A stretch of 64,000 bases of DNA from RYN-230 sp963704995 (GCA_963704995.1 CAVPIM010000005.1:806001-870000), one strand, 5' to 3'. Positions 42,975 through 52,649 are shown, counted from the stretch's first letter. Numbers and translations are program-made. Notes: generated by a model from the sequence alone, not told the origin.

Positions 42975-44363
42975 TCAGCCTGCGGCCCGGACCGCGGCGG
43001 CCAGCCGGTCCGCGGTCCGCTGCGCCTGCTCGATGTCGACGGCCTCCACCATCACGCGGACCGCGGGCTCGGTGCCGCTGGGCCGGACCAGGACCCGGCC
43101 GGAGGTGCCGAGTTCCTCGCGGGCCGCGGCCACCACGGAGGCCAGTTCCTCCGACGCGCTGACCCGGGCCTTGTCCACTCCGGGCACGTTGACCAGGACC
43201 TGCGGGTACTTGGTCATCACCGCCGCGACGTCGGCCAGCGGCAGCGCCTGGCGGGCGGCCGTGGCCAGCAGGTGCAGGGCGGTGAGCAGGCCGTCGCCGG
43301 TGGTGGCGTGCTCGAGCATGATGATGTGCCCGGACTGCTCGCCGCCGAGGCCGAAGTGGCCGTCCCGCATGGCCTCGAGCACGTAGCGGTCCCCGACCGC
43401 GGTCTCGACCACGGTGATCCCGGCGTCCTGCATCGCGTTGCGGAAGCCGAGGTTGGACATGACGGTGGACACCACGGTGTTGCCGGGCAGCTCGCCCCGG
43501 CCGGCCAGGGCGAGGGCCAGCACGGCGAGGATCTGGTCCCCGTCGATCACCTCGCCGTCCGCACCGACCGCCAGGCAGCGGTCCGCGTCGCCGTCGTGCG
43601 CGATGCCGGCGTCCGCACCCCGCTTGGTCACCTCCGCCGAGAGGGTCTCCAGGTGAGTCGATCCGCAGCCGGCGTTGATGTTGTGCCCGTCCGGCTCGAC
43701 ACCGATCGCGATGACCTCGGCTCCGGCCCGCTGCAGCAGCCGCGGGGCGAACGCGGCGGCGGCGCCGTGCGCGCAGTCCACGACGACGGTGAGGCCGGCC
43801 AGCGGGCCCGTCGAGCCGTTCCCGGCGACCGGGTGAGCCACGGAGGCCAGCACATGGTCGAGGTAGCGGTCCGGCTCGGTGGTGGCGTCGGAGACCCGGC
43901 CGAAGCCCGCGGGCAGGTCGCTGCGCCGCCGGGGCGGCATCCCCAGGTGCGCCTCGATCTCGTCCTCGACCGCATCGGGCAGCTTGAAGCCGCCGCGCCC
44001 GAACAGCTTGATCCCGTTGTCGGGCGCCGGGTTGTGGCTGGCGGACAGCATCACGCCCAGGTCCGCGCCGAGGTCACGGGTCAGGAAGGCCACCGCGGGC
44101 GTGGGGATCACGCCGAGCCGCAGCACGTCCACGCCCGACCCGGCCAGCCCGGCCACGACCGCCGCCTCGAGGAACTCTCCCGAGGCCCGGGGGTCGCGGC
44201 CCACGACCGCCAGCGGGCGGCCGCCCGATTCCTCGGCCGCCGCGAACGCGCCCGTGTTGTGCAGGACGGAGGCGGCGGCACGGGCCACGTCCATGGCCAG
44301 CTGGCCGGTCAGGTCCTCGCCGGCCACTCCGCGGACACCGTCAGTTCCGAACAAGCGGACCAT
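42975..44363 (-). CDS. glmM: Phosphoglucosamine mutase
   Basis: Converts glucosamine-6-phosphate to glucosamine-1-phosphate for cell-wall UDP-GlcNAc. 462 residues, intact. The start RLFGTDGVRGVAGEDLTGQL is typical; the phosphorylated serine is in GVMLSASHNPAPDNGIKLFG near residue 106, the metal loop in GIAHDGDADRCLAVGADGEV near 250, the sugar loop in GLGGEQSGHIIMLEHATTGD near 335, and the phosphate loop in VRPSGTEPAVRVMVEA near the end. It is downstream of rpsI with its own possible promoter. glmS is not next to it. Confidence 0.96.
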   Translation of the reverse strand: MVRLFGTDGVRGVAGEDLTGQLAMDVARAAASVLHNTGAFAAAEESGGRPLAVVGRDPRASGEFLEAAVVAGLAGSGVDVLRLGVIPTPAVAFLTRDLGADLGVMLSASHNPAPDNGIKLFGRGGFKLPDAVEDEIEAHLGMPPRRRSDLPAGFGRVSDATTEPDRYLDHVLASVAHPVAGNGSTGPLAGLTVVVDCAHGAAAAFAPRLLQRAGAEVIAIGVEPDGHNINAGCGSTHLETLSAEVTKRGADAGIAHDGDADRCLAVGADGEVIDGDQILAVLALALAGRGELPGNTVVSTVMSNLGFRNAMQDAGITVVETAVGDRYVLEAMRDGHFGLGGEQSGHIIMLEHATTGDGLLTALHLLATAARQALPLADVAAVMTKYPQVLVNVPGVDKARVSASEELASVVAAAREELGTSGRVLVRPSGTEPAVRVMVEAVDIEQAQRTADRLAAAVRAAG

Positions 44364-44396
44364 GGTCTCGCAGCCCCCCGGTCATCTCGTTGTCGA

Positions 44397-44402
44397 GGTA
44401 TA
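44397..44402 (-). promoter_or_regulatory. Possible -10 box of glmM
   Basis: TATACC on the minus strand in an AT-richer patch, about 35 bases before ATG 44363. The -35 region is not obvious. Confidence 0.35.
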
Positions 44403-44449
44403 CCAAACAGACTTGCCTGGGGGGTTAGCCAGGAACGCAGGTCAGCTGG

Positions 44450-44980
44450 TTAGCGCTTGGAGTACTGAGGCGCCTTGCGGGCCTTCTTCAGACCGTACTT
44501 CTTGCGCTCCTTGACCCGCGCGTCCCGGGTCAGGAAACCAGCCCGCTTCAGCGTGGTCCGGTTCTCCGGGTCAACGAGGATCAGCGCCCGGGCGATGCCC
44601 AGCCGCAGCGCGCCCGCCTGCCCGGTGATGCCGCCGCCGCTGATGCGGGCGACCACGTCGAACTGGTTCTCCGCGCCGAGGCTCACGAACGGCTCGCTGA
44701 TCAGCTGCTGGTGCACCTTGTTCGGGAAGAACTCGGCCAGCGTCCGGTCATTGATCCGCCACTGTCCCGACCCGGGGACGATGCGGACGCGGGCGATGGC
44801 TTCCTTGCGGCGCCCGGTGCCGAGCGCGCTGCCCGTCACCACCGGCTTACGGGCCGGCTGCCGCTCGCCGGCTTCCGCAGCCGTCTCGGTGGTGTACTCC
44901 GACACGTGCTCGCCGGCGTCTTCCGCCGTCTCCACGCTGGCGCCCTCTGCGAGCTCCTGCGTGCCAGTGGACTCGGCCAC
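44450..44980 (-). CDS. rpsI: 30S ribosomal protein S9
   Basis: Small-subunit protein whose C-terminal tail contacts P-site tRNA. The core starts at TGRRKEAIARVRIVPGSGQW and ends KKARKAPQYSKR, with GGGITGQAGALRLGIARALI between. GTG 44980 is preceded by GAGGAAGG and gives a 50-residue acidic N-terminal extension (Glu/Thr/Ala-rich), common in actinobacteria. Downstream of rplM in the same operon. Confidence 0.96.
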   Translation of the reverse strand: MAESTGTQELAEGASVETAEDAGEHVSEYTTETAAEAGERQPARKPVVTGSALGTGRRKEAIARVRIVPGSGQWRINDRTLAEFFPNKVHQQLISEPFVSLGAENQFDVVARISGGGITGQAGALRLGIARALILVDPENRTTLKRAGFLTRDARVKERKKYGLKKARKAPQYSKR

Positions 44981-45084
44981 GGTTCCTTCCTCGTACTTCC
45001 TCATCGGTTCTGATCAGTATGGGTTCTGATCAGGGCGCCCGCCTGGCGGCGGTCCCCCGGCGCGGTGCCGCGGGCCCTGCCGGG

Positions 45085-45558
45085 TCAGCGGCTGCCCGCG
45101 CTGGCGGCAGGCGCCTGCTGGTCGATCTGCTTGATCTCGAACGGGGTGGGGAGCTGCGCCTGGTGCGGGTGGTCCGGCCCGGCGTACACCTTGAGCTTGC
45201 GCAGCTGGCTGCGGCCCAGGGAGTTCTTCGGGAGCATGCCCCGCACGGCCTTCTCGATCACCCGCTCAGGGTGCCGCTCGAGCAGGTCACCGTAGGCCAT
45301 CGAGTGCATCCCGCCCGGGTAGCCCGAGTGGCGGTAGGCGCGCTTCTGCTCCAGCTTCCGGCCACTGAGCGCGACCTTCTCCGCGTTGATGACGATGACG
45401 AAGTCACCGGTGTCGATGTGCGGCGCGAAGATCGGCTTGTGCTTGCCGCGCAGCAGGGTCGCGGCCTGGGTAGCCAGGCGGCCGAGGACGACGTCGGACG
45501 CGTCAATGACGTGCCACTGACGCTGGATGTCGCCGGCCTTGGGGCTGAATGTGCGCAC
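45085..45558 (-). CDS. rplM: 50S ribosomal protein L13
   Basis: Early-assembly large-subunit protein, 157 residues. It starts VRTFSPKAGDIQRQWHVIDA at GTG 45558 and carries GRLATQAATLLRGKHKPIFA, VVINAEKV-type text (VIVINAEKVALSGRKLEQKR) and HSGYPGGMHSMAYGDLLERH. The frame continues upstream without support. First gene of the rplM-rpsI operon with a well-formed promoter about 165 bases upstream. Confidence 0.96.
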   Translation of the reverse strand: MRTFSPKAGDIQRQWHVIDASDVVLGRLATQAATLLRGKHKPIFAPHIDTGDFVIVINAEKVALSGRKLEQKRAYRHSGYPGGMHSMAYGDLLERHPERVIEKAVRGMLPKNSLGRSQLRKLKVYAGPDHPHQAQLPTPFEIKQIDQQAPAASAGSR

Positions 45559-45723
45559 GGTGGTAAGCCTTCGTGTGGTGGGACCTGATCCTGGTTCCGC
45601 GCCCGGGAGGCACGACAAGCTGGGCTGCCATCCCGGGTGAGGGAGTCCGACGCGTTCGCCGCCGCGTAACCAGCCTCGCTGAGCGGGCACCACGGGCATG
45701 CGAACACACATGGACGTCCAAGA

Positions 45724-45753
45724 AGGATACCGGCCCTGGCGACCAACGGTCAA
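45724..45753 (-). promoter_or_regulatory. Housekeeping-type promoter of rplM-rpsI
   Basis: On the minus strand TTGACC (45753-45748), an 18-base spacer, then TATCCT (45729-45724). It predicts a start near 45717 and a leader of about 160 bases before the L13 start codon. Confidence 0.65.
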
Positions 45754-45833
45754 AGCGAGCGGTGCAGCCCAGGCCGCGGGGCAAATTGGCGGTCCGCCCG
45801 AGGCCGGTCCCGTAGAACGATACGCTCCCGGCA

Positions 45834-47872
45834 TGGGCTACCCGGGTGACGAGGGCGGCGGCCCGCCGGACAGCCGACTGGACACGCCAGCTGGCCGCGG
45901 CAGCGGCCAGCGGGAGGGGGTGCTGGCCGCGGAAGCGGCCCGCGGGAGAGGACGCGCAGCGGCAGCCACCGCCGCCCGGCCGGCGATTCCCGGCCCGGGC
46001 ACCACGGGCCTATCCGGCTGCACCTCCCGTACCGCGGGCCCGCGGCTACCCGGGCTCTGCGGGCTCCCGCGGCCGGCCCGGGCTACCCGGCGCCTGCCGC
46101 GGGAACGGCGCGCTATCGCGCCCGCGTGCTCCGCGACCGGGGCCGGGGCCCGGCGACCGGGCGGCGGGGACGTGACCCGGCCGGGGACAGCGAGTCCGGC
46201 CGCGGCACCGTCCGGGGCGGCCCAGGCCCCGCCCACGGTCGCGGCGGCCCCCCGTCGCGCGAGAACGCCTGGCGCCGCCCGGACCGGCGGCCCGGCCAGG
46301 AGATCCAGGGGGGACCCGGGAGCACGCCCGCCAGCGGCGGGTCACCGTCCCGCGGATCGTTGTGGAGCGCCGGGGCGTTCCGCACCGCGGGGCCGGGCGG
46401 ACGCGGCCCGGTCCGCGGATTCCCGCCCGCACCCGGAGCGCCCGACCCGGTGTACCCGCCGGGCCAGTTCTCGCCCTGGAACGCGCCCGCGCTCCGGACC
46501 GTCGGCGCCGCCGGGCGGCCCGGGCTGGCTGCCGGGTCCGGCCCTGACCCGTCCGAGCCCGAGTACTCGCTGCTGGCGGTCAGCGACCCGTCGGCCGACG
46601 CCACGGCCACCCAGACCTGGGCGGTACTGGACGACGCCCTGCTGGGTGAGTGGAGCGCCCCCGGCGCGGTCCGGGCCGGGCGAGAGCCCGCCCCCCGGGG
46701 CTGGCGAGGGCACCCAGGACGGCCCCCGGGGGTTCTTCGAGCCGGCCAGCGGGCCTCCGGCGCCGTCTGGGTCCGCGGCGCCGCCGGGGTACGCGGATCA
46801 GGCCGGGGCAGACGGCTACCCCGGCGAGAACGGGGTCCGCGGCGAGAACGGCCTGGCCGTCGAGGCGGGCTCCCCCGGCCGGCTGGGGGGCCCGGACCGG
46901 CTCAGGTATCCCGGTGGGGCTGACTATCCCGGGGAAGCCGGGGACCCGGACGGCGGCCCCGGGCATCCCGGAGACGCCGGATACCCGGGCCAGACGGACC
47001 CGTCGCTGCGCACCCCCCGCCCGGGGGGACGGCTCGCGGCCCGGCAGGGCCTCCAGGAGGGCCCCGCAGAAACCCAGGCGCCGGACACCGCCGCGGCCGG
47101 GACCCGGGGGTCGAGGTCCGCGGCCCGCGGGCGTAAGCCGCGCAAGCCACGCAGGCCACCCAGCCGGGCCCGGATGTGGCTGATGCCGCTGGTCATGATG
47201 GTGGTCGTCATCGCCGGAATCACCGTGGCCTACCTGCACTTCGCCCAGGGGCAGGCCACGCCGGCCGCCGCGCCGACGGCCCGGCCGGCCACGGCCTCCA
47301 GCAGCGCGTCGCCCAGCCTGGGCCCCTGGCAGCACATCACCACCCGGGCCGACGACCCGAAGGCCCTGTCGCTCGCGGAGCTGTTCCCGCCCCGGTACAC
47401 GGCGGGCGGGACCGTGGTCCGGACCATCCAGCGGTCCGGGCGAAACTGCCCGAACACGGTACTGGGGAACCGGCTGCGGGCCGCCCTGCGCAAGGCCGGC
47501 TGCACCCAGGTCATGCGGGCGAGCTACCTGTCCGCCGGGCAGAAGATCATGGCCACCGTCGGGGTGCTGAACCTGGCCAGCGTGACCGACGCGGAGCACG
47601 CCGGGAAGGCGACCGGCGCGACCGCGTTCATCAAGCAGCTGCCGGCCGCGCACGGCCCGACCAGGAACCTGATGAAGGGGACCGGGCTGGAAGAGGCCCA
47701 GATCAAGGGCCACTACCTGATCCTCACCTGGGCGGAGTTCACCAACCTGAAGGCCCCCGGCAGCGCGGCCCGCCGGACCGAGCTGGACACGTTCTCCCGC
47801 CAGCTGGTCACCAGTACGGCCGGCATCAGCCTGACCAGCCGGATGGTGTTCGGTAAGCCTCAGATCCCGTAA
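45834..47872 (+). CDS. Large Pro/Gly-rich single-pass membrane protein, several frameshifts
   Basis: Unknown family. A likely start is ATG 45834 (MGYPGDEGGGPPDSRLDTP). Coding text then moves between frames over a Gly/Pro/Arg-rich cytoplasmic region; a clear coding block in one frame near 46560 reads EPEYSLLAVSDPSADATATQ, and after a shift near 46690 the frame stays to the end. Residues before the membrane include collagen-like GYPGENGVRGENG. A basic stretch leads to a transmembrane helix (MPLVMMVVVIAGITVAYLHF), then an outer domain of about 180 residues with two cysteines (SGRNCPNTVLGNRL, KAGCTQVMRASYLSAGQKIM) that is well preserved. About 680 residues if bridged. It is divergent from rplM and convergent with truA. 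Confidence 0.6.
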
Positions 47873-47913
47873 GCCGGTACCCGTCAACGCGGAGTTCCCG
47901 CGGCCCGGGGCCA

Positions 47914-48756
47914 TCAGCCCCCGGTGCGCTCGGCGGGGGCGGTCCGGACCCGCCGGGTGGCCTGGGCGCGGCCGGCGAGCTGGCCCGGCGGCGGGTACCG
48001 GACCTCTTCCAGGCAGAGCCCGTGCGGCGGCACCACGGGGACCGCGGGGTCGCGGACCCGGGCCGTGAGCACCTGGGCCGGCCAGGACGGAGGCCGCGCA
48101 CCCTCACCCACCTTCAGGAGCGCTCCCACCAGGGCCCGCACCATCGAGTGGCAGAACGCGTCCGCGACCACGGTGGCCTCGGCTACGGCGGCCTCCGGCC
48201 GCGCCCAGGAGAGGGAGAGCAGCTCGCGCACGGTGCTCGCCCCCTCGCGGCGGCGGCAGAAGGCGGCGAAGTCATGCTCGCCGAGCAGCAGCCCGGCGGC
48301 CTCGTTCATGGCACCGATCCCGACCGGGTGGCGGTACCAGAGAGTGTCGTAGCGGCGCAGCGGGTCCGGCCCGGTCACGTCGTCGCAGACCCGGTAGGAG
48401 TACCGGCGGCTCAGCGCGGAGAACCGGGCGTCGAACCCGTCCGGGGCAGGGCCGATCCGGCGGACCCGGACGTCGGGGGGCAGCAGCCCGGCCAGCCGGC
48501 GCAGGATAGCTGGCGCCGCCTCCTGCCACGCGGCCGCGGGCAGGTCGGCGTGCGCCACCTGGCCGCGCGCATGGACTCCGGCGTCGGTCCGGCCCGCCAC
48601 GGTCAGCTGGACCGGCGGGTCGGCCCGCAGCACCCGGGTCAGCGCATCCTCCAGCACCTGCTGGACCGTGCGCTGGCCAGGCTGGCGGGCCCAGCCAGAG
48701 AAGCCGCCGCCGTCGTAGCTGAGGTCGATCCGGACCCGGCAGGCCTCAGCAGTCAA
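47914..48756 (-). CDS. truA: tRNA pseudouridine synthase A
   Basis: Makes pseudouridine at positions 38-40 of the tRNA anticodon arm. 280 residues, intact. It starts MTAEACRVRIDLSYDGGGFS; the catalytic aspartate is in VAGRTDAGVHARGQVAHADL near residue 57, and SRRYSYRVCD near 125, GEHDFAAFCRRREGASTVRE and FCHSMVRALVGALLKVGEG complete the family pattern. It follows rplQ by 17 bases at the end of the alpha operon, as in other actinobacteria. Confidence 0.95.
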   Translation of the reverse strand: MTAEACRVRIDLSYDGGGFSGWARQPGQRTVQQVLEDALTRVLRADPPVQLTVAGRTDAGVHARGQVAHADLPAAAWQEAAPAILRRLAGLLPPDVRVRRIGPAPDGFDARFSALSRRYSYRVCDDVTGPDPLRRYDTLWYRHPVGIGAMNEAAGLLLGEHDFAAFCRRREGASTVRELLSLSWARPEAAVAEATVVADAFCHSMVRALVGALLKVGEGARPPSWPAQVLTARVRDPAVPVVPPHGLCLEEVRYPPPGQLAGRAQATRRVRTAPAERTGG

Positions 48757-48773
48757 CGGCGACGGCTCCCTGG

Positions 48774-49402
48774 CTACTTCTCCGGCGTCCCGGCGGAGTC
48801 CTCGTCCTCGCCGTCGGCCGAGTCGTCCGCTGTGGCCCCGTCCTCAGGCCGCAGCCCCGTCCTCAGCGGGCCGTCCTCGGCGTCCGTCCTCAGGCGCCGC
48901 GTCGGCGTCCGCCTCGGCCGTGACGTCAGCGTCGACGGCCTCGGCTTCCTCGGCGGCGGGGGCGGCGGCCTCCGCGGTCGCGGCGGCCGGGCGGGCGGCG
49001 GGCTGGCGTCCGCCGTCCCCGGCGCCGGCGCGGCTTGGCTTCGGCTTCCTCCTGGACCAGCTCGATCACCGCGAGCGGGGCGTTGTCGCCCTTGCGCGGG
49101 CCGATCTTGGTGATCCGGGTGTAGCCGCCCTCACGGGTGGCGAACTGCGGCCCGATCTCGGTGAACAGGGTGTGCACCACGCCCTTGTCGGTGACCACGG
49201 TGAGCACCTCGCGCCGCGCGGACAGGTCACCGCGCTTGGCGAAGGTGATCAGCCGCTCTGCGTACGGCCGGAGCCGACGGGCCTTGGCCTCGGTCGTGGT
49301 GATCTTGCCGTGCTCGAACAAGGCGGTGGCCAGGTTCGCCAGCAGGTGCCTCTGGTGGGCAGCGCTGCCGCCCAGCCGGCGGCCCTTGGTGGGCGTGGGC
49401 AT
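48774..49402 (-). CDS. rplQ: 50S ribosomal protein L17 with frameshifted acidic tail
   Basis: Large-subunit protein. The conserved core (residues 1-120) is intact: MPTPTKGRRLGGSAAHQRHL, LFEHGKITTTEAKARRLRPY, GGYTRITKIGPRKGDNAPLA and VIELVQEEAEAKP. After that the straight frame becomes an implausible poly-Arg tail ending at 48926. One frame over, the text is Ala/Glu/Asp-rich (AEEAEAVDADVTAEADADAA), as usual for actinobacterial L17 tails, and a further shift leads to DDSADGEDEDSAGTPEK and TAG at 48774. At least two indels in this low-complexity tail are likely. Confidence 0.92.
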
Positions 49403-49462
49403 CGGAACGTTCTCCTCGGTTCGCTGGCCGGGCCTGCCCGGCCCGGCCAGTACTACTCGGGA

Positions 49463-50479
49463 TCAGTACTGCTCGGTCTCGACGTAGCTGTCGTCGTCGT
49501 CCGCGCCGTAGCTGTCCGCGGCGCTGCCCGGGTCGAATCCGGGCGGGGAGTCCTTGAGCGCCAGCCCCATGTCGGTCAGCTTCTGCTTGACTTCCTCGAT
49601 CGACTTGGCGCCGAAGTTGCGGATGTCGAGCAGGTCCTGCTCGCTGCGGGCGACCAGCTCACCCACGGTGTGGATGCCCTCCCGCTTGAGGCAGTTGTAG
49701 GAGCGGACGGTCAGGTTGAGCTCCTCGATCGGCAGCGCCAGGTCCGCCGCGAGCGCGGCGTCCGTGGGCGACGGGCCGATGTCGATGCCCTCGGCCTCGA
49801 CGTTCAGCTCGCGGGCCAGGCCGAACAGCTCGACGAGGGTCTTGCCCGCGCTGGCCACCGCGTCCCGGGGACGCATGGACGGCTTGGTCTCCACGTCGAG
49901 GATGAGCTTGTCGAAGTCGGTCCGCTGCTCCACGCGGGTGGCCTCGACCTTGTAGGTGACCCGCATGACCGGCGAGTAGATGGAGTCGATCGGGATACGG
50001 CCGATCTCCTGGCCGGGCTGCTTGTTCTGGGCGGCGGACACGTAGCCGCGGCCGCGCTCGACCGTCAGCTCCATCTCCAGCTTGCCCTTGGCGTTCAGCG
50101 TGGCGATGTGCAGATCCGGGTTGTGCACCTCGACCCCGGCCGGCGGGGCGATGTCCGCGGCGGTTACCTCACCGGGACCCTGCTTGCGCAGGTACATGAC
50201 CACCGGCTCGTCCTGCTCCGAGGACACGACCAGCGCCTTGAGGTTGAGGATGATGTCGGTGACATCCTCCTGGACCCCGGGGACGGTGGAGAACTCGTGC
50301 AGGACCCCCTCGATCCGGATGCTGGTGACAGCCGCACCGGGGATCGAGGAGAGCAGCGTACGGCGGACCGAGTTCCCGATCGTGTAGCCGAAACCTGGCT
50401 CGAGCGGCTCGATGACGAACCGCGACCGGAAGTCGCCGACCTGCTCTTCGGTCAGAGTCGGACGCTGGGCGATGAGCAT
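49463..50479 (-). CDS. rpoA: DNA-directed RNA polymerase alpha subunit
   Basis: 338 residues. N-terminal assembly domain: RFVIEPLEPGFGYTIGNSVR, then LLSSIPGAAVTSIRIEGVLH and EFSTVPGVQEDVTDIILNLK. C-terminal domain that binds UP elements and activators: LPIEELNLTVRSYNCLKREG, VGELVARSEQDLLDIRNFGA and KSIEEVKQKLTDMGLALKDS. It ends in an acidic tail (ADSYGADDDDSYVETEQY). In the alpha operon between rpsD and rplQ. Confidence 0.97.
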   Translation of the reverse strand: MLIAQRPTLTEEQVGDFRSRFVIEPLEPGFGYTIGNSVRRTLLSSIPGAAVTSIRIEGVLHEFSTVPGVQEDVTDIILNLKALVVSSEQDEPVVMYLRKQGPGEVTAADIAPPAGVEVHNPDLHIATLNAKGKLEMELTVERGRGYVSAAQNKQPGQEIGRIPIDSIYSPVMRVTYKVEATRVEQRTDFDKLILDVETKPSMRPRDAVASAGKTLVELFGLARELNVEAEGIDIGPSPTDAALAADLALPIEELNLTVRSYNCLKREGIHTVGELVARSEQDLLDIRNFGAKSIEEVKQKLTDMGLALKDSPPGFDPGSAADSYGADDDDSYVETEQY

Positions 50480-50612
50480 TGGTACCCCTTTCCGCGACGC
50501 CCGCTATTTGACGCCGCGATCTTCGCTGACGGCCTGCCGGGTGCCGCCGAAACTGGCACCCGGGCCGTCCCCCGCAGGGCCGCCACCGGTGCGGCGGCCC
50601 GTAGCGAGCGTA

Positions 50613-51239
50613 TTACTTCGAGTAGTACTCGACGATGAGCTGCTCCTGGACCTGGGTGTCGATCTGGGCCCGGGCCGGGAGCTGGTGGATCAGGATGCGC
50701 ATCTTGTCCGGGATGACTTCCATCCAGGCCGGGGACGGCCGCTCGCCGGCTTCGGCGCGCGCCACCACCATCGGGGTCAGCTCCATGGAGCCTGGCTTGA
50801 CCTCGATGATGTCGTTCTCGCTCACCCGGTAGGACGGAATGTCCACCTTCTTGCCGTTGACCACGAAGTGGCCGTGCCGGACCAGCTGGCGGGCCATGTC
50901 CCGGCTCTTGGCGAACCCGGCCCGGTACACCACGTTGTCCAGGCGGCTCTCCAGGATCTGGAGCAGGTTCTCGCCGGTCATGCCGCGCTTGCGGGTGGCT
51001 TCCTCGTAGTAGCCGTGGAACTGCCGCTCGAGGATGCCGTAGACCCGGCGGGCCTTCTGCTTCTCCCGGATCTGGAGCAGGTACTCGCTCTCCTTGGGCC
51101 GGTTCCGGCCGTGCTCACCCGGCGGGTAGGGCCGGATCTCAATGGGGCACTTCGGCGAATCGCACTTGGCGCCCTTCAGGAAGAGCTTCATCTTCTCGCG
51201 GCGGCAGAGCTTGCAGTCCGCGCCCGTGTATCGAGCCAT
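50613..51239 (-). CDS. rpsD: 30S ribosomal protein S4
   Basis: Primary 16S rRNA-binding protein and translational regulator of the alpha operon, 208 residues. The N-terminal Cys motifs (CKLCRREK and KCDSPKCP) are those of the zinc-binding form; the S4 RNA-binding domain is RLDNVVYRAGFAKSRDMARQ and LVRHGHFVVNGKKVDIPSYR. It lies within the alpha operon, between rpsK and rpoA. Confidence 0.97.
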   Translation of the reverse strand: MARYTGADCKLCRREKMKLFLKGAKCDSPKCPIEIRPYPPGEHGRNRPKESEYLLQIREKQKARRVYGILERQFHGYYEEATRKRGMTGENLLQILESRLDNVVYRAGFAKSRDMARQLVRHGHFVVNGKKVDIPSYRVSENDIIEVKPGSMELTPMVVARAEAGERPSPAWMEVIPDKMRILIHQLPARAQIDTQVQEQLIVEYYSK

Positions 51240-51253
51240 CTTCGCGCTACTCC

Positions 51254-51655
51254 TCAGACCCGGCGCCGCTTCGGCGGGCGGCAGCCATTGTGCGGAACCG
51301 GGGTGACGTCCTGGATCGAGCCGACCTCCAGGCCGGTCGCCTGCAGCGACCGGATGGCGGTCTCCCGTCCGGACCCAGGACCCTTGACGAACACGTCGAC
51401 CTTGCGCATCCCGTGCTCCATGGCACGGCGCGCCGCGGCCTCCGCCGCCATCTGCGCCGCGAACGGCGTGGACTTGCGGGATCCCTTGAACCCGACCTGG
51501 CCGGACGACGCCCAGGAAATGACGTTGCCCACCGGATCGGTGATCGAGACGATGGTGTTGTTGAACGTGCTCCTGATGTGGGCGTGCCCGTGAGCGACGT
51601 TCTTCCGTTCTTTACGGCGCACCTTCTTGGCGCCGGTGCGGCTCTTTGGCGGCAT
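51254..51655 (-). CDS. rpsK: 30S ribosomal protein S11
   Basis: 133-residue platform protein of the small subunit. AHGHAHIRSTFNNTIVSITD, GNVISWASSGQVGFKGSRKS, VFVKGPGSGRETAIRSLQAT and VTPVPHNGCRPPKRRRV are all typical. Intact; 14 bases upstream of rpsD. Confidence 0.97.
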   Translation of the reverse strand: MPPKSRTGAKKVRRKERKNVAHGHAHIRSTFNNTIVSITDPVGNVISWASSGQVGFKGSRKSTPFAAQMAAEAAARRAMEHGMRKVDVFVKGPGSGRETAIRSLQATGLEVGSIQDVTPVPHNGCRPPKRRRV

Positions 51656-51742
51656 GTGCTTCCTATCCAGTGAGGTCGTCGGTCCGCAGTGTGGCGGGGG
51701 CCCGGTGGTCTGGCCCCGGCCAGCAGTGGCAACGGGCGCGGA

Positions 51743-52123
51743 CTACTTCTTCCCGGCCTTCTTCTTGCCGGCCACTGTCTTCTTCCTGCCCTTGCGGGTG
51801 CGGGCGTTCGTCTGGGTGCGCTGGCCGTGTACCGGCAGCCCACGGCGGTGACGAATGCCCTGATAGCACCCGATCTCGATCTTCCGGCGGATGTCCGCCT
51901 GCACCTCACGGCGCAGATCGCCTTCGACCCGGTAGGTCGCTTCGATCCAGTCACGGAGACGGACCAGGTCGTCCTCTCCGAGTTCGTGGACCCTGGTGTC
52001 GCCGCTGACGCCGGTAGCGCTCAGCGTCTCGAGCGCACGGGTGCGCCCGATTCCGTAGATGTAGGTGAGAGCGACCTCCAGCCGCTTATCGCGGGGGAGG
52101 TCAACGCCAACGAGGCGTGCCAT
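51743..52123 (-). CDS. rpsM: 30S ribosomal protein S13
   Basis: 126 residues, head protein contacting tRNA and the 50S subunit. It begins MARLVGVDLPRDKRLEVALT, has YIYGIGRTRALETLSATGVS and the C-terminal RGLPVHGQRTQTNARTRKGR with a Lys-rich tail. Intact. Confidence 0.97.
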   Translation of the reverse strand: MARLVGVDLPRDKRLEVALTYIYGIGRTRALETLSATGVSGDTRVHELGEDDLVRLRDWIEATYRVEGDLRREVQADIRRKIEIGCYQGIRHRRGLPVHGQRTQTNARTRKGRKKTVAGKKKAGKK

Positions 52124-52265
52124 GGGCGGGCAGTTCTCCTTTTCATCGAGGAGGTCTGCGCAACCGCTCCCCCGCCCCTGCCCGGGCCGGGCCCCGGCCT
52201 CCTACCGGGGGTAACCCGTGTGCGGCTGGTGCCGCACACGGGCTGCGGTGCGTGTGGGTCGGGCG

Positions 52266-52379
52266 TCAGCCCTGGCGCTGCTTGTGCCGCGGGTCAGAGC
52301 AGATGACCATGACGCGGCCATGCCGCCTGATCACCCGGCACTTGCTGCAGATCTTCTTCACACTCGGCTTGACCTTCAT
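52266..52379 (-). CDS. rpmJ: 50S ribosomal protein L36
   Basis: 37-residue protein: MKVKPSVKKICSKCRVIRRH, then GRVMVICSDPRHKQRQG. The CxxC...C...H zinc-binding pattern of the C+ form is present. It lies between infA and rpsM, its usual place. Confidence 0.96.
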   Translation of the reverse strand: MKVKPSVKKICSKCRVIRRHGRVMVICSDPRHKQRQG

Positions 52380-52427
52380 CGTGGCCTCCTCCGGCGCTGG
52401 GACGGGTCAATGTCCTGCGTCAGTCCG

Positions 52428-52649
52428 TTACTTGTACCGGTAGACAATCCGGCCACGGCTCAGGTCGTACGGGCTCAGCTCAACGACTACCCGGTCATCC
52501 GGCAGGATGCGGATGTAGTGCATCCGCATCTTCCCGCTGATGTGGGCGAGGACCTTGTGCCCATTGTCTAGCTCCACCCGGAAGAAGGCATTGGGAAGTG
52601 ACTCGACGATCCTGCCCTCGATCTCGATGGCGCCGTCCTTTTTGGGCAT
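52428..52649 (-). CDS. infA: Translation initiation factor IF-1
   Basis: 73-residue S1-fold protein that blocks the A site during initiation: MPKKDGAIEIEGRIVESLPN, FFRVELDNGHKVLAHISGKM, RILPDDRVVVELSPYDLSRG and a final RIVYRYK. Intact, first gene of the infA-rpmJ-rpsM-rpsK-rpsD-rpoA-rplQ group. The gap of 164 bases to the upstream gene could hold its promoter, but no convincing box is seen. Confidence 0.97.
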   Translation of the reverse strand: MPKKDGAIEIEGRIVESLPNAFFRVELDNGHKVLAHISGKMRMHYIRILPDDRVVVELSPYDLSRGRIVYRYK

